This document shows, one piece after another, positions 1 to 10,874 of a DNA stretch of 64,000 bases. The notes under the pieces are model-generated. The model was not told the DNA's origin and ran no database searches. It saw only the letters and a list, made by a program, of their open reading frames with translations. The DNA comes from Anodontia alba (Eukaryota > Mollusca > Bivalvia > Lucinida > Lucinidae). The DNA lies in NCBI GenBank assembly GCA_964016985.1, contig OZ024823.1, positions 109,356,476 to 109,420,475 of the forward strand. The letters run 5' to 3'. Each line of letters starts with the position of its first letter. The first letter of the stretch is position 1. The position numbers and the translations under genes are program-made.

Positions 1-728
1 AAAATACATAAAAAACTAAGCAATACTGTGCTTTATTTAGTTCGACTTAGCCAGTAGTTTGAGGTAAAGGAATTCAAGTAAAAAATACATAAAAAACTAA
101 GCAATACTGTGCTTTATTTAGTTCGACTTAGCCAGTAGTTTGAGATAAAGGAATTCAAGTAAAAATACATAAAAAACTAAGCCATACTGTGCTTTATTTA
201 GTTCGACTTAGCCAGTAGTTTGAGGTAAAGGAATTCAAGTAAAAAATACATAAAAAACTAAGCAATACTGTGCTTTATTTAGTTCGACTTAGCCAGTAGT
301 TTGAGATAAAGGAATTCAAGTAAAAAATACATAAAAAACTAAGCAATACTGTGCTTTATTTAGTTCGACTTAGCCAGTAGTTTGAGATAAAGGAATTCAA
401 GTAAAAAATACATAAAAAACTAAGCAATACTGTGCTTTATTTAGTTCGACTTAGCCAGTAGTTTGAGGTAAAGGAATTCAAGTAAAAAATACATAAAAAA
501 CTAAGCAATACTGTGCTTTATTTAGTTCGACTTAGCCAGTAGTTTGAGATAAAGGAATTCAAGTAAAAAATACATAAAAAACTAAGCAATACTGTGCTTT
601 ATTTAGTTCGACTTAGCCAGTAGTTTGAGATAAAGGAATTCAAGTAAAAAATACATAAAAAACTAAGCAATACTGTGCTTTATTTAGTTCGACTTAGCCA
701 GTAGTTTGAGATAAAGGAATTCAAGTAA
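1..728 (+). repeat. Satellite array, about 81 bp unit, at least nine copies
   Basis: Head-to-tail copies of an 80-82 bp unit run in from the left window edge. Each unit carries an EcoRI site (gaattc), the word ttagttcgacttagccagta and an A-rich stretch aaaaatacataaaaaactaa. Copies differ by single bases (gaggtaaag versus gagataaag; gcaatactg versus gccatactg), so homogenisation is recent. No coding potential. Total array length is unknown because it begins outside the window. Confidence 0.97.
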
Positions 729-792
729 AAAATACATAAAAAACTAAGCATTGCTTAGTTTTTTATGTATTTTTTACTTGAATTCCTTTATC
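710..792. repeat. Perfect inverted repeat closing the satellite array
   Basis: Positions 710-750 and 752-792 are 41-base reverse complements separated by one base. The right arm is an inverted piece of the satellite unit. It is followed by aactaaataaagc (793-805) and its complement gctttatttagtt, so the array ends in two stacked inversions before one partial forward unit (to about 847). This could form a cruciform; a fold-back replication or repair event is the simplest origin. Confidence 0.95.
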
Positions 793-923
793 AACTAAAT
801 AAAGCTTAGTGTGCTTTATTTAGTTCGACTTAGCCAGTAGTTTGAGATAGCAGTGTTTGATTTATCGAGAGTCAAATGTAAATGTTGACTACATGCTTGA
901 GGATTACAATTCATTGGTACAGC

Positions 924-1159
924 ATGGGTTGCTCTGTTAGTTCCTTTGATGAATCCGCTTTTGCCAAGAGAAAGAACAAGGTTGGAACAGGGTCTACGAA
1001 ACTGACAAATCTAAGCATGGCTAAAACGGAAGAGGAGAACGGCAATGCCAAGTTCGACCCCCGACTGCCCCTCACTGTCAGACAGAGGTTTAACATAATG
1101 AAATCGTGGAAGGGAATAGCGCGAAATATTCAGGAAACGGGAGTACTAATGTTTTTGAG
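924..1159 (+). CDS. Globin, exon 1 (globin X-like, acylated N-terminus)
   Basis: This is the first coding exon of a heme-binding globin. I chose the ATG at 924 because it gives MGCSVSSF: Gly2 and Ser6 fit an N-myristoylation signal and Cys3 a palmitoylation site, as in membrane-attached globin X-type proteins. A Lys/Ser/Glu-rich extension of about 45 residues precedes the A helix (LTVRQRFNIMKSWKGIARN, residues 50-68) and the start of the B helix (ETGVLMFLR). The exon ends after AG of an Arg codon, followed by gtaaat; this phase 2 site matches the conserved B12.2 globin intron. An in-frame ATG at 882 would add 14 residues but remove the acylation signal. It joins in frame to 5910-6150. Function in signalling or redox chemistry at membranes is inferred from the family. 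Confidence 0.85.
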
Positions 1160-1186
1160 GTAAATATTTGAGCCTCGATGTATCTT

Positions 1187-1362
1187 TTTACATGTGCGCT
1201 AAACGAAGACAACTCAGCCTGCGCATCCGTGCAGTCTGATTAGAGTTTTCTTTGTCCGCATGAAATAAAATTTGATTCCTTAGCTATCCAAAATGCGTCC
1301 AGTGAAGATTCTGATCAGCCTGCGCGTTTGCACATTCGCTGAATCTTCGATTAGAGCACATG
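1187..1362. repeat. MITE family I fragment
   Basis: Contains two inverted modules of the type cagcctgcgcatccgtgcag and the spacer words gtccgcatgaa and tagctatccaaaatgcg that recur at 11574, 16435 and 35222. Ends are eroded. It lies just downstream of globin exon 1, inside the intron. Confidence 0.7.
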
Positions 1363-1385
1363 TCCCAAAATATGATTTTGGTTTC

Positions 1386-1650
1386 CATCACGAAAACATG
1401 CCTGTATAATTCTGACCCCCTTAAACCCCACTTTTATACAGTAAAACTGGGGTTTACAGAGGTATACAGTTTTTCTTATTTCTGCTCAAAAACGGCCGAG
1501 GCGGTTCTAAAGAGCTAAAGAGTACCCACAATCTATGTTTTGAGCAGAAACATGAAAAACAACAGATTTTTTTTTTTTTTTTAATCTGAAAATTTTCAGT
1601 TTTTAGAGGTGACATTTTCTATGTATTTGAATATGCGTGTTTTAGTATTG
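1386..1650 (+). mobile_element. MITE family A, diverged copy
   Basis: Starts catcacgaaaacatgcct and ends near gcgtgttttagtattg. The central GATTGTGGGTACTCG palindrome is mostly deleted, leaving aaacggccgaggcggttcta. One of 18 family A copies. Confidence 0.85.
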
Positions 1651-1954
1651 ATAAGGGACTTATCGTACGCTTTGAGACAAATGTATAGAGCGAAGTCCAA
1701 GATCAGTCTTCACTTCTCCTCTAAACGGAGAGCAAATTCCCTGATGGCGGTGTGTAAACGGAGAGCAAATTCCCTGATGGGGGTGTGCAGATGCGATGGC
1801 TGATCTGGACTTTCCGTTTCAGTCACATGCTCGGAAGACATACTTTCACATAACATGTTTAGAACATGAGCTTTATCAAACATTTATCCTCTCTTATTGT
1901 AGGTGGAAAAAAGCAATACTCAAAACAGCCATGCCATGTCATGCCATTCCGTGA

Positions 1955-2085
1955 GTGTATATATATATGTATGTTTGTATCTGTGCTTGTCTGTACGTAC
2001 GTACATACATACGTACGGACGTACTTACGCACATATATGTACATACATACACATATATGTACGTACATACGTACATGTCATCGAT
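1955..2085. repeat. Degenerate (TACG/TACA)n microsatellite
   Basis: Alternating purine-pyrimidine tract of tatatatgtatg, gtacgtacgtacatac and acatatatgtac words, largely self-complementary. The reading frames through it are low-complexity artefacts. Confidence 0.85.
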
Positions 2086-2096
2086 TCATGTTCATA

Positions 2097-2322
2097 CAGT
2101 ATTTACCCTAAGTATGCTGACACCTCAACTCCTTACCATACTTGTTCTAAAATTTGAATAAGGACAATTTATGAATGCGATGTTTCGTCGAAAATTGCTG
2201 GACTATATTTTGAGTGGCAAACAGTGTAGCCCCTGATGAGACGCCCCGCTCTCTGGCGGCTCATCTGGGTCTACATCTTTTGCTCAGGCCTGCCTATCCG
2301 AATACATACGGTATATACGGTA
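2097..2322. mobile_element. MITE family B3 copy
   Basis: Left end resembles gtatttaccctaagtatgct, right end atccgaatacatacggtata. The inner hairpin aaacagtgtagcccctgatg pairs with catctgggtctacatctttt. Similar copies lie at 12636 and 53841. Confidence 0.8.
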
Positions 2323-2661
2323 AAATTTTTCCCCATTATTAAATTCTACTAACTGACCATCGAGTAGTTGAATGCAATGACCGTAGTAAGGTTTCTTCAT
2401 GATTAGAACTGGAAAAAAAAACTCTCCGGAGTTATACAGAAACTGCTTTTTTTTACCTTTTTGTGTGTGTGTGTGTTGCTAATCCTTGACAAACAGTGCA
2501 AGCCCTAACCAGATGCCACATTCTGCAGGGTCTAGGTCTTCAATGCTTGCACAGTGACGCTAAGGACTGATCAGTTAATAAACTGAGTTTCAAGGCGACG
2601 ACGAAACATGATAATGATGATGATGATAATTATGATGTGATTTTACATGTATTACACAGTA

Positions 2662-2793
2662 TGTTATATCGAGTCGATGGAAAGTGATAAAGAGACTCTG
2701 TACAATGAAACCCCGTACAGCGAAGCTGAATTCTGGTTCCAGTTGGATCTAAAACCAGAGCATTGCGATCCAAAGCCGCCGGAGTGCACTTGA
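2662..2793 (+). other. Candidate orphan exon or small coding remnant
   Basis: After a plausible splice acceptor (ttttacatgtattacacag, ending 2659), 43 codons are open to a TGA at 2791. The peptide is non-repetitive and balanced, starting CYIESMESDKETLYNETPYS and ending PKPPECT. With this acceptor it would need a preceding exon ending in phase 1, whereas globin exon 1 ends in phase 2, so it does not extend the globin. An upstream ATG at 2647 would make a 48-residue product. I do not recognise the family. It could be a terminal exon of another transcript, a pseudogene scrap or chance. Confidence 0.3.
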
Positions 2794-3408
2794 CGTTCAC
2801 CCACACTGAATAGAAGTGTACGTTTCAAGTAGAATGAATAAGAATGTATGCATGCTTCATTGCCCGGAATTTTTTCAATCTTCTAAATACGCCCTCCTTA
2901 CCCAAATACCCACGTCCCGCAGAATACACGGATCTGTATTGATTACCATGATACCTCAACTTGCTTCCGTTGACCAAAACTGTGCTTCAAGATCAGGATA
3001 TCAGTCTGACTTACAATGTAAAACTTAAAAAAATTCGTTTAAGATGATAAAAAATGCGAATGCATGTAAACATCCAAAAGTTTGAATTCTATTTAAGATT
3101 CCCAACACTGACTAGTTTAAAGCTAATACCGCATCTGTTTGGACTAAAAAGACCACACAAAATTCCTACATATTTTGTATGCTTTGTATAGTTGGGCTTT
3201 ATTGGAACTAAGAGGATAAGCGCTTGTGAGACCGGCTTCAAGCCTCCTAACAGTTTTGTTTTTGGACGTTCCAGGGCGGTAGTCTCATTCTCATTTGTTC
3301 AATCTGTTTTAATGACGTTTAGTTTTGTAAGATCGTTTCATGTCACTCAAACCTCTCTAACAGCGTGACGTAAGGTCAGACCACAGACTCATTGGCGACC
3401 AGAGCACA
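2794..3408. other. Intronic stretch without recognised features
   Basis: AT-rich unique-looking sequence in globin intron 1. I see no conserved reading frame, splice-site pair or strong repeat here. Confidence 0.5.
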
Positions 3409-3641
3409 TTTGTTCAATGCATCTTTAACTTAACGAGCGTTTTAATGACACTCGCTAACTGTTGTTGCGAAGGTATTTTCAAATACATTAATATTTTTGC
3501 TGCGAAAATGTGAGTAAAATGCAAAAGCTACTCACACACATTTGTCAGCAAAAATATCAACGTATTTGCCATATTTCAAGACAGAAATTTTAATGTCACC
3601 TTAGTTAACAACGTCGTTAGGTTTCGAACAACTGGGCCCAG
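3409..3641. mobile_element. MITE family D, eroded copy
   Basis: Keeps the family order: taacttaacgagcg, inner hairpin aatgtgagtaaaatgcaaaa pairing with gctactcacacacatttg, then acaacgtcgttag and the terminal gaacaactgggcccag. The left end is degraded. Confidence 0.75.
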
Positions 3642-3992
3642 TAAGCTCGCTGTAAAATGAACAATGAGAGGAAGAGTTTTATGGAGTAAAGCCAACAGTT
3701 TGTGCAAGTTTTAGCAATATAGGTATTTCATTTAGATTTTAGACCATGAGACCTCAACTTGTTTCATCAGTTATTTAATTTTATTTACACATTTTCTGTG
3801 ATGCTCACTGATGGAGTTAGGGAACCTCTCTTCGAGCAGAACAATCGATTTAGATCTTTTCACAAGGTTTGAATCTAAGATGAAAATTTGTTACCTGTAA
3901 AACAGACTGACCGCCCCCGTCAAACCCACCCCTAGTGCCAGGTAGTTTTTTTACTGACCGTTCGAAAGCGGTGATTCGAGTGTTGTTTATTC

Positions 3993-4198
3993 TTAACCCT
4001 TGTCATACTGAATAAATTAAGATGCCACGCCTATTTCTAATTTCCAGCCAATCAGATTACTTGATCCGGGATTTTGATGGAAATTCACATATTTAATGAC
4101 AAACAGTGCAGATCCAGATCAGTTGGCTTCTTCAGAAGCCAACTGATCTGGATCTACACTGTTTGCTAAGACAGGACATGCCGCAAGAGAAGGATTAA
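3993..4198. mobile_element. MITE family B2 copy (TTAA-flanked)
   Basis: Begins TTAACCCTTGTCATACTGAA and ends near aaggaTTAA. The core hairpin aacagtgcagatccagatca / tgatctggatctacactgtt encloses gttggcttcttcagaagcca. The left arm also contains aagatgccacgcctatttct, found in every B2 copy. Confidence 0.88.
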
Positions 4199-4203
4199 TT
4201 GTG

Positions 4204-4450
4204 TGGCCCAGTGGTAATACGCTACAGGGCTTTTTTAGTGTTTTGTCCAGTTTGTTTTTTCATTGTTGTATATAATGGATCCTGTTTGGCATTGGGGCCA
4301 CCTTGTTAGGAGCTGCTTGCCTTTGCTTATCTCTGATTGTGGCTTGCGTACTGTCCGTCATGGTCTGTTTATTCTTTCTCTTTGTGGGCTATGTTCTATG
4401 GCTGCGGCTCTGCCTGGATATCTTCTATATATCATTTGATGCGCAAAGCA
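4204..4450. repeat. Unclassified dispersed repeat
   Basis: The words ctgtccgtcatggtctgttt, gggctatgttctatggctgc and tggatatcttctatat recur in diverged form at 25618-25770 (cgccatagtttgtttgctc, ggctatgttctgtggttgtg, gggcatcttctatact). No ends or coding capacity recognised. Confidence 0.5.
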
Positions 4451-4972
4451 CGAAAATGGTCCTTATGCAATTTTCGGACAGCGCAGGCCCAGATGCGCAT
4501 GTGCATGCGTGCAGTCTGATCTGACCATTTTCTGTTCAACGACATACACTATAATATCCGTTGATTTTGTAAGCGGGCAACGAAGGCCCATTCAACTCTA
4601 CAAACTGGACGGACTTTTACGGAATAATGCCAACAATCCATGTAAGTTTTAGCAATATATGTGTTTTATTTAATGTTCATTCAGAGACATTACGAACGAC
4701 TCCCTGACCTAATATTTGCGCATATTCTAAGCTGGACATGGGCTAATCGCATATACTGGTATGCCGGTTATACTGAAAACCAAGCCCTTTCTGTAAAGGA
4801 CTCTACGGTCAAATGAAATAATTTGCCCCCGACGGGAGCTAATTCTTTCTTTTTTATTATAAGACCTCTTTCAGAAGGGAGGCAGAGCATTTTAATAGGG
4901 TTACCGCTTAAGAAAATGTATCAGTTAGCCTTGATATATGTCCAGGTTCTCTTCTTCGCCGTATTTGGTCTT

Positions 4973-5252
4973 ATCACGAAAACATGCCTATATAATGTTG
5001 ACCCCCTTAAACCCCACTTTTATATAGTAAAACTGGGGTTTACAGGGTATACATTATTTTTCATATTTCTGCTCAAAACATAGATTGTGGATACTCGTTA
5101 GAACCGCCTCGGCGAGGCGGTTGTTCTAACGAGTACCCACAATCTATGTTTTTGAGCAGACATAAGAAATATTAGAATTTTTATCTGAAAATTTTTCATA
5201 TTTTGCTGGTAAATTTCCAATAATATATTTGAATAGGCTTGTTTTCGTAATG
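4973..5252 (+). mobile_element. MITE family A copy
   Basis: Full-length copy with the left segment ccccacttttatatagtaaa, a central palindrome of GTACTCGTTAGAACCGCCTC and its complement, and right end cttgttttcgtaatg. No ORF. Confidence 0.93.
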
Positions 5253-5460
5253 TGACAACTATATACTGTTAAAAAAATGTAGACACGTGAAAATACTGGC
5301 AACTGGCTGCCAGCGCATTTACCGTAAATTTTACGGGAGCCTGTATTAACAGTAAGTAATCTGTAGATAATTTTCAGGAATAATCTCGCATGGCATGGTA
5401 GAGTAGGGCAAGGTAGGTAACGTATGATATAGTAGGAATGTGCGCAACCGCACAGTATTT

Positions 5461-5738
5461 CATTACGAAAACACGCCTATACAAATATATAGAAAATTTA
5501 ATCTCCAAAAACTGAAAATTTTCAGATGAAAAACTCTGACATTTTTCCTATTTCTGCTCAAAACATAGATTGTGGTACTCATTAGAACCGCCTCGATGAG
5601 GCGGTTCTAACGAGTACCCACAATCTATGTTTTTGAGCAGAAATAAGAAAAATAATATATACCCCCGTAAACCCCAGTTTTACAATATAAAAGTGGGGTT
5701 TGAGGGGGTCAAAATTATATAGGCGTGTTTTCGTGATG
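5461..5738 (-). mobile_element. MITE family A copy, reverse orientation
   Basis: Starts cattacgaaaacacgcctat and ends aggcgtgttttcgtgatg, the mirror of the copy at 4973. The two lie 208 bp apart in opposite orientation and could pair in the globin pre-mRNA. Confidence 0.93.
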
Positions 5739-5909
5739 TTATGCTTATCCATCCTTACCTCATCCTACGAGGTAAATTCCACAGCCACCCGCAAAATTTA
5801 CGGTTAATGCTCTGGCAGCCAGCAGCCAGTATGTACCGTAAAATCTAATCTACAGGGTTGTTTTTGACAGTGCACATGTATTATTTATTTATTTATTTTT
5901 CTATTTCAG

Positions 5910-6150
5910 ATTGTTTGAAACGAATGAAGAAGTGAGAGCTATGTTTGCGAAGGTGATTCAAAATTACAATGTGACAGATTTACGTGATTCCAAGGAGTTG
6001 GAGAATCATGTCAGACAGGTCATGTACACATTAGACGAAGCTATCTCCTCGTTGGAAGACGTAGACTTTGTCGTAAATATGTTGCACTCCGTGGGCAAAG
6101 GTCACAGGCGATTACTTGACGCCGGTGGCTTTAATCCAATGATATTTTGG
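5910..6150 (+). CDS. Globin, exon 2 (helices B-end to G-start)
   Basis: Follows a strong acceptor (tttattttttctatttcag) and completes the split Arg codon of exon 1, giving FLRLFETNEEVRAMF across the junction. With the ATG at 924 it encodes residues 80-159. ENHVRQVM carries the distal E7 histidine (His112) and SVGKGHRRL the proximal F8 histidine (His144), so both heme ligand positions are intact. The exon ends FNPMIFW followed by gtaagt in phase 0, matching the conserved G7.0 intron. The third exon (rest of G, and H) is not visible downstream and may lie beyond the window. Conserved intron sites and heme ligands argue for a working gene rather than a retrocopy. Confidence 0.88.
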
Positions 6151-6295
6151 GTAAGTACTAACATTTACCCTAAGTATTTGGACGCTGCCAATCCTCACCA
6201 TAATAATAAAAACCTGCAATAAGCTGTCTGACCAGCCAAGATAGATCAGCCTCTACATCCACCAAGTATGACAAAGGTCATCTTTTATCGTTCTT

Positions 6296-6420
6296 TGGAT
6301 AGCCTGGAGTCTGTAGAAAGCACACGCGATCAGCGAAGACTCTGATCAGACCGCAGATGCACAGGCTGATCTGAGTCTTCGCTAGACGCAAAAGTCATAT
6401 TATAAGTTTGTCGTGCACAG
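6296..6420. repeat. MITE family I, half copy
   Basis: Hairpin cagcgaagactctgatcaga / gctgatctgagtcttcgct, then the family end aagtttgtcgtgcacaggct. The left half is missing. Sits in the globin intron after exon 2. Confidence 0.75.
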
Positions 6421-6447
6421 GCTCATTATTTCTGCTTATATTTCTCA

Positions 6448-6664
6448 AGCCATTTACGTCCTTTTCTACCTCATGACTTTGGAGAGGGCCTTTTCCAATT
6501 CAAGGGGCATCTGGTTAGATTTTACTGTTATTTTTTAGAGATATTTCTGTATTTCATGCAAACAGTGTAGACCCTGATCAGACGCCGCGTTCTGCGGCGT
6601 CTGTTCAGGGTCTACACTGCTTGCCAATACCCCTTTTACGGGACACTAGGCATAAGTGGATTTA
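6448..6664 (-). mobile_element. MITE family B1 copy
   Basis: Inner hairpin gcaaacagtgtagaccctga with gacgccgcgttctgcggcgtc at the tip, and end actaggcataagtggattTAA. Reverse orientation relative to the copy at 29979. Confidence 0.85.
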
Positions 6665-6730
6665 AAATTAAACAAGTTTATTTTATTTCTTACGAATGTG
6701 TTTAAAACAGCTAGATTGTTGGCATACAGT

Positions 6731-6978
6731 CCAGGGCCCAGTTGTTCAAAGCTAACGACATCGTTAGTTAACGATTCGTTAAAATTTACATCGAGTGATA
6801 TGCAAATGTGCTGAAATTTTTTGCTGAAAAAATGTGAGTAGCTTTTGCAGTGCAAAAGCTACTCACATTTTTTCAGCAAAAATTATCATAATATTGTGTA
6901 TTGGATCCGCTAAAACAGTTAACGAAATGACCCTTAACGAGCTCGTTAAGCTAAAGACGCTTTGAACAACCGGGCCCA
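6731..6978. mobile_element. MITE family D copy
   Basis: Ends gggcccagttgttcaaagct and gctttgaacaaccgggccca are inverted. Inner palindrome aaaatgtgagtagcttttgc / gcaaaagctactcacatttt. Both arms also carry TTAACGA words. Non-coding. Confidence 0.92.
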
Positions 6979-7479
6979 GATCTTTATCAGATGCCACATT
7001 CTGCGGCGTCTGATTTCTTTACGTGTTCAGTCGCATATATAGTTTAAGCTTTGGCCAACTGAAGGCTACATCATCAGATGAAATGTAGTGATATTTTCCT
7101 TCTGGTTCACAGAAAAATAAGACTTGACATTCCATTCAAGTTAGAGCGTCATTATCAATATAAAGTAAGTCAAGGTACATTGAGGGGTTGAATACGTAGA
7201 ATGCTTAAGCAATATTGGATTGGGTTCGCGAGAAATGGACAGCATAAACGCTTTCATAACTAAACAGAAAGAAATCTGCAGCAAGGTTGGGGGTGGGCGG
7301 GTGGGTGGAATATACTTTGTACCAATCTTTATGTTCATTATTTGTTTATATAATTTAATACCAGTCTTATTTTCTGTGAAGATTAAGAAATATAGTTTTT
7401 TTGTTAATTTTATCTGCCTTTATTTAGTCGGCAGATTAAAGTTTAAGCTTGCAGCTTCGGAAAATTTCTAACTTGCTTT

Positions 7480-7675
7480 AAAACCTTATGCTTTAGACAG
7501 GTCTATTTCAATTCAAGGAAAGTCCTCTTTAGTTTAGATTATTACATTTTCACATATTGTTTTATGTTTATATTGCAAAAAGTTTAGACCCTGATCAAAA
7601 GCCGCGTTTGCGGCGTCTGGTTTGGGTCTACACTGTTTGCTTAGGACCTGTTAACGAGACGCTAGCCACTAATTG
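7480..7675 (-). mobile_element. MITE family B1, diverged copy
   Basis: Core hairpin agtttagaccctgatcaaaa / ggtttgggtctacactgttt with ccgcgtttgcggcg at the tip, and a weak end acgagacgctagcc. Outer ends decayed. Confidence 0.7.
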
Positions 7676-7856
7676 GTTAGTAACTCGTACTGATTTTTGA
7701 GCACCAATTTCAGAAAGCACAGAGGTTTCACAATTAGATATGGCTTATCAGCTGTTATTTATCAGTTTTGGATTTCAATAATCTGAAAAGAGGGTCCTTT
7801 GGGACATAAGGAAAAGCTGCAAAACAGCAGGGAGCTCGGTACACTTGCTAGTTTGT

Positions 7857-8002
7857 TGTTGTTATTGTTTTTTGTTTGTTTGTTGTTGTTTTTTTGGGGT
7901 TTTTTTTTTTTTTTTTTTTTGGTTTTTTTTTGTTTGTTTTTTTTGGTTTTTGTTTTGTTTTTTGTTGTTTTTTTTATGTTTTTTTTTTTTTTTTTTGTTT
8001 GA
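7857..8002. repeat. T/G-rich low-complexity tract
   Basis: Long runs of T broken by single G. Apparent poly-Phe and, on the other strand, poly-Lys/Asn frames are artefacts of composition. Confidence 0.9.
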
Positions 8003-8434
8003 CTATTGTTCTCGTGAGACAATTTTGTGTGACTTCCTGTTTGTTTTCCTGCACCCCACACTATATCTGAGAAGACGTCTTTTCAGAAGAGAAAAAATTC
8101 TTTTCTTTTGTAGTAGACCCTTTTTCAGATGGGAGATCAACCATTTTCGATAGTTATCTCCCCTGACTGTGTATTTATTTAACGTCGAATGTTCTGCTCT
8201 AAACTGTATAAAATTATTAATTGTTCTATTATACGCCTTTTATATGTTTTGCCCTCAATCATGTCTCGCTCGAGAAGAATGTGCTTCGTGATTATAGCTT
8301 TTTTCTATATATCATAATCTTCACTTATATTTTGTCTATTCGCACACACCATCTGTCTAAACAGTGACTGTTGGAAGCATAGGCTATTCTATGCCGTTCT
8401 GTTTGCATGACATGATGCTGGACTTCTCGAAGCG

Positions 8435-8546
<112 letters not shown>

Positions 8547-8860
8547 TACTAAACAAAGGTAAATGTATATACGTCAACTTTTAGAGCCGAAATTATGTAT
8601 GATTGGCCGATTAACCCTTCAAGCGCTAAATTTTCAGAAGACGACATTCTCAAATTTATTAAAAATTCAGAGAAAATATCAAGTGTTATTTATTTTAATT
8701 AATGTAAAAATAAATAAAATAAAACAAAATAATAATTGTCTGTTACAGCGGTAGTTTGTATTCCAAACAGCTTACATTCTCTTTACCTGTTGTTGCAGAT
8801 GACATCACTCTTTAAATTATTTTTACGCTTTTATTGTTTTTATAGTTCATTCTGTAATTT

Positions 8861-9143
8861 CATCACGAAAACATGCCTATATAATTTTGACCCCCTTGAA
8901 CCCCACTTTTATATAGTAAAACTGGGGTTTACAGGGGTATACATTATTTTTCTTATTTCTGCTCAAAACATAGATTGTGGGTACTCGTTAGAACCGCCTC
9001 GCACTGGGCGGTTCTAACGAGTACCTACAATCTATGTTTTGAGTAGAAATATGAAAAATATCAGAGTTTTTTTATCTGAAAAAAATTCAGTTTTTTGGAG
9101 GTGAAATTTTTCTATATAATTGAATAGGCGTGGTTTCGTAATG
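8861..9143 (+). mobile_element. MITE family A copy with possible TAATTT duplication
   Basis: Full copy: catcacgaaaacatgcctat ... cgtggtttcgtaatg. The left flank ends gtaattt and the right flank starts taattta, the best-looking direct duplication around any family A copy here. Confidence 0.93.
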
Positions 9144-9225
9144 TAATTTAACAGTCTTATGACTTACGAACACGCCGCTGTTTTATTACATATTGAATTA
9201 AAACATAAGAAAACAACACCTAAGT

Positions 9226-9495
9226 CGGCGTCGGTGGCTCAGTCAGATGTGCGTCCGACTGGTAATCAGGAGGTCGCGAGTTCGATCCCCGTTGGGTCCG
9301 GCAATTTTCTTTCGTGGAGATTGATCACTAAATATTTTCTACGGTCATTCTGTCTCTTCCGCTGATACAAGAAGGGCAGTTGTCAGTTTCTGGCGAAAGA
9401 ACATGTATAAATACTGGTTAACCGCCTGCCCAGGAAAAGTGTGGTTAGGTAAACTGACTGGCTCGACATGACCCTAGTGGGTTGACTGGCCCGTA
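9226..9495 (+). mobile_element. tRNA-derived SINE
   Basis: The head is tRNA-like: A-box-like tggctcagtcagatg and B box ggtcgcgagTTCGATCCCCG. It is followed by a body with ttctacggtcattctgtctc, gggcagttgtcagtttctgg and gtgtggttaggtaaactgac. The same body is shared with 57824-58092, so this is a Pol III SINE family and not a working tRNA gene. The tail is eroded. Confidence 0.88.
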
Positions 9496-9499
9496 AATG

Positions 9500-9655
9500 C
9501 CAATTTAAGAGATGCCTGGTTGTTTTTTATGAGTGAAATTCCCGATCTTAATGCAAACAATGTAGACCCTGATCAGACGCCGCGTTCTGCGGCGTCTGAT
9601 CAGGTTCTACATTGTTTGCCAATGTCTCTTTTATGGCATATATTGGTTAACATGA
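9500..9655 (-). mobile_element. MITE family B1 copy
   Basis: Hairpin gcaaacaatgtagaccctga / tcaggttctacattgtttgc, with cgccgcgttctgcggcg at the tip. The right flank reads gttaac. Outer ends are diverged. Confidence 0.8.
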
Positions 9656-10021
9656 TGGAGCATATGGTCTCCCAGTCACAACGCTGATTTTTTGTCAGTC
9701 TGGAATTATCGAAGTAAGTTATCATGAGCATAGATTTCCATTTCTTGTTTAAATTTCTTAACATTCATTACGACAACAACTGTCGCTGAATCGTTAATGC
9801 ATTTTATGATATACCAATCACTGCATTTGAGGCCTTTTTAACAGAATTTATGCGCTTAATCAAATTAGACACCTTTCGACTCATGTAAATGGTAATTCAA
9901 CTTCATGGAGAGCCTCCGGTTGCCCACGTAGTGGTCGAGACTACAAATATCTTGTGCATAAAATATTACAACAATTCAATTCAATTAACAACAAGTCTCT
10001 GTAATGTGTGATCCATTTTTA

Positions 10022-10874
10022 TACCCCGCCATACGATAGTGGTGGAGTATTATGGTATCACGTTGGCTGTCTGTGTGTCCGTCCCTCCGTCTGTTTATCT
10101 GGGCACACGAATGGGCATATGTTGGGTACTTTTTTTTATACTATTTCCTTTATTCCGTAGACTGCTAGTGGGTTCTTTGAACGTACTGTTGGGTATTTTT
10201 TTACATAGAAAATACCCAATAAATGCCTGAACGTGGTAATGTCCGTCTGTCGTACGTCCGTTCGTATTTTCGTTTCCGGACGATAACTTGAGTAAATATC
10301 AATGGATTTTCACCAAACTTGGTGTGTGCATTGGTATTGTAGAGATCGGCTTTGAGATTGTTAATGGGCGAATTTCCTCGATTTTCACATATCTGCCCAA
10401 GACAGATCCATATTTTCATTTCTGGATGACAACTTTAGTAAATATCAATGGATTTTCACCAAACTTGGTGTGTGTATTGATATTGTGGATATATGCTTTG
10501 GGGTTGCTGAACGGTACATTTCGTTAATTTTTGATAGAGTTATCTGCCCGGGACACGTCCGTATTTTCATTTTTGGACGATAACTTTACTAAATATCAAT
10601 GAATTTTCACCAAACGGTGTTTGTATTGATATTGTCGACATCTGCTTTGGGATTGCTTATGGTAGCACTTCGTCTATTTTTTTACAGAGTTATCTCCCGC
10701 AACACATCCGTATTTTACTTTCAGGACAATAACTTGAGTAAATCTCAATGGATTTTTACCAAATTTGATATGCGCATTGATATTGTGCAGATCTGCTTTG
10801 TAGGGATTGCTCATCGGCAGATTTTGTTGATTTATGACAGAGTTATCTGCTCACGACACGATAATGGCGGGGTA
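10022..10874. mobile_element. Non-autonomous DNA transposon, TIR taccccgccat, internal repeats
   Basis: Left end taccccgccat and right end atggcggggta are inverted; flanks share TA. Inside are four diverged direct repeats of about 150 bp (near 10270, 10425, 10570 and 10720), each with gataacttgagtaaatatca, aatggattttcaccaaactt and an agttatctgccc-like word. The reading frames are short and repeat-derived. Likely mobilised in trans. Confidence 0.75.

Noticed and set aside
1..728. CRISPR-like array
   Set aside because: The repeats are contiguous, without unique spacers, in a eukaryotic context; it is a satellite.
7762..8153. Open frames of 60-100 codons on both strands (poly-Phe, poly-Lys)
   Set aside because: They are produced by a T/G low-complexity tract and have no family features.
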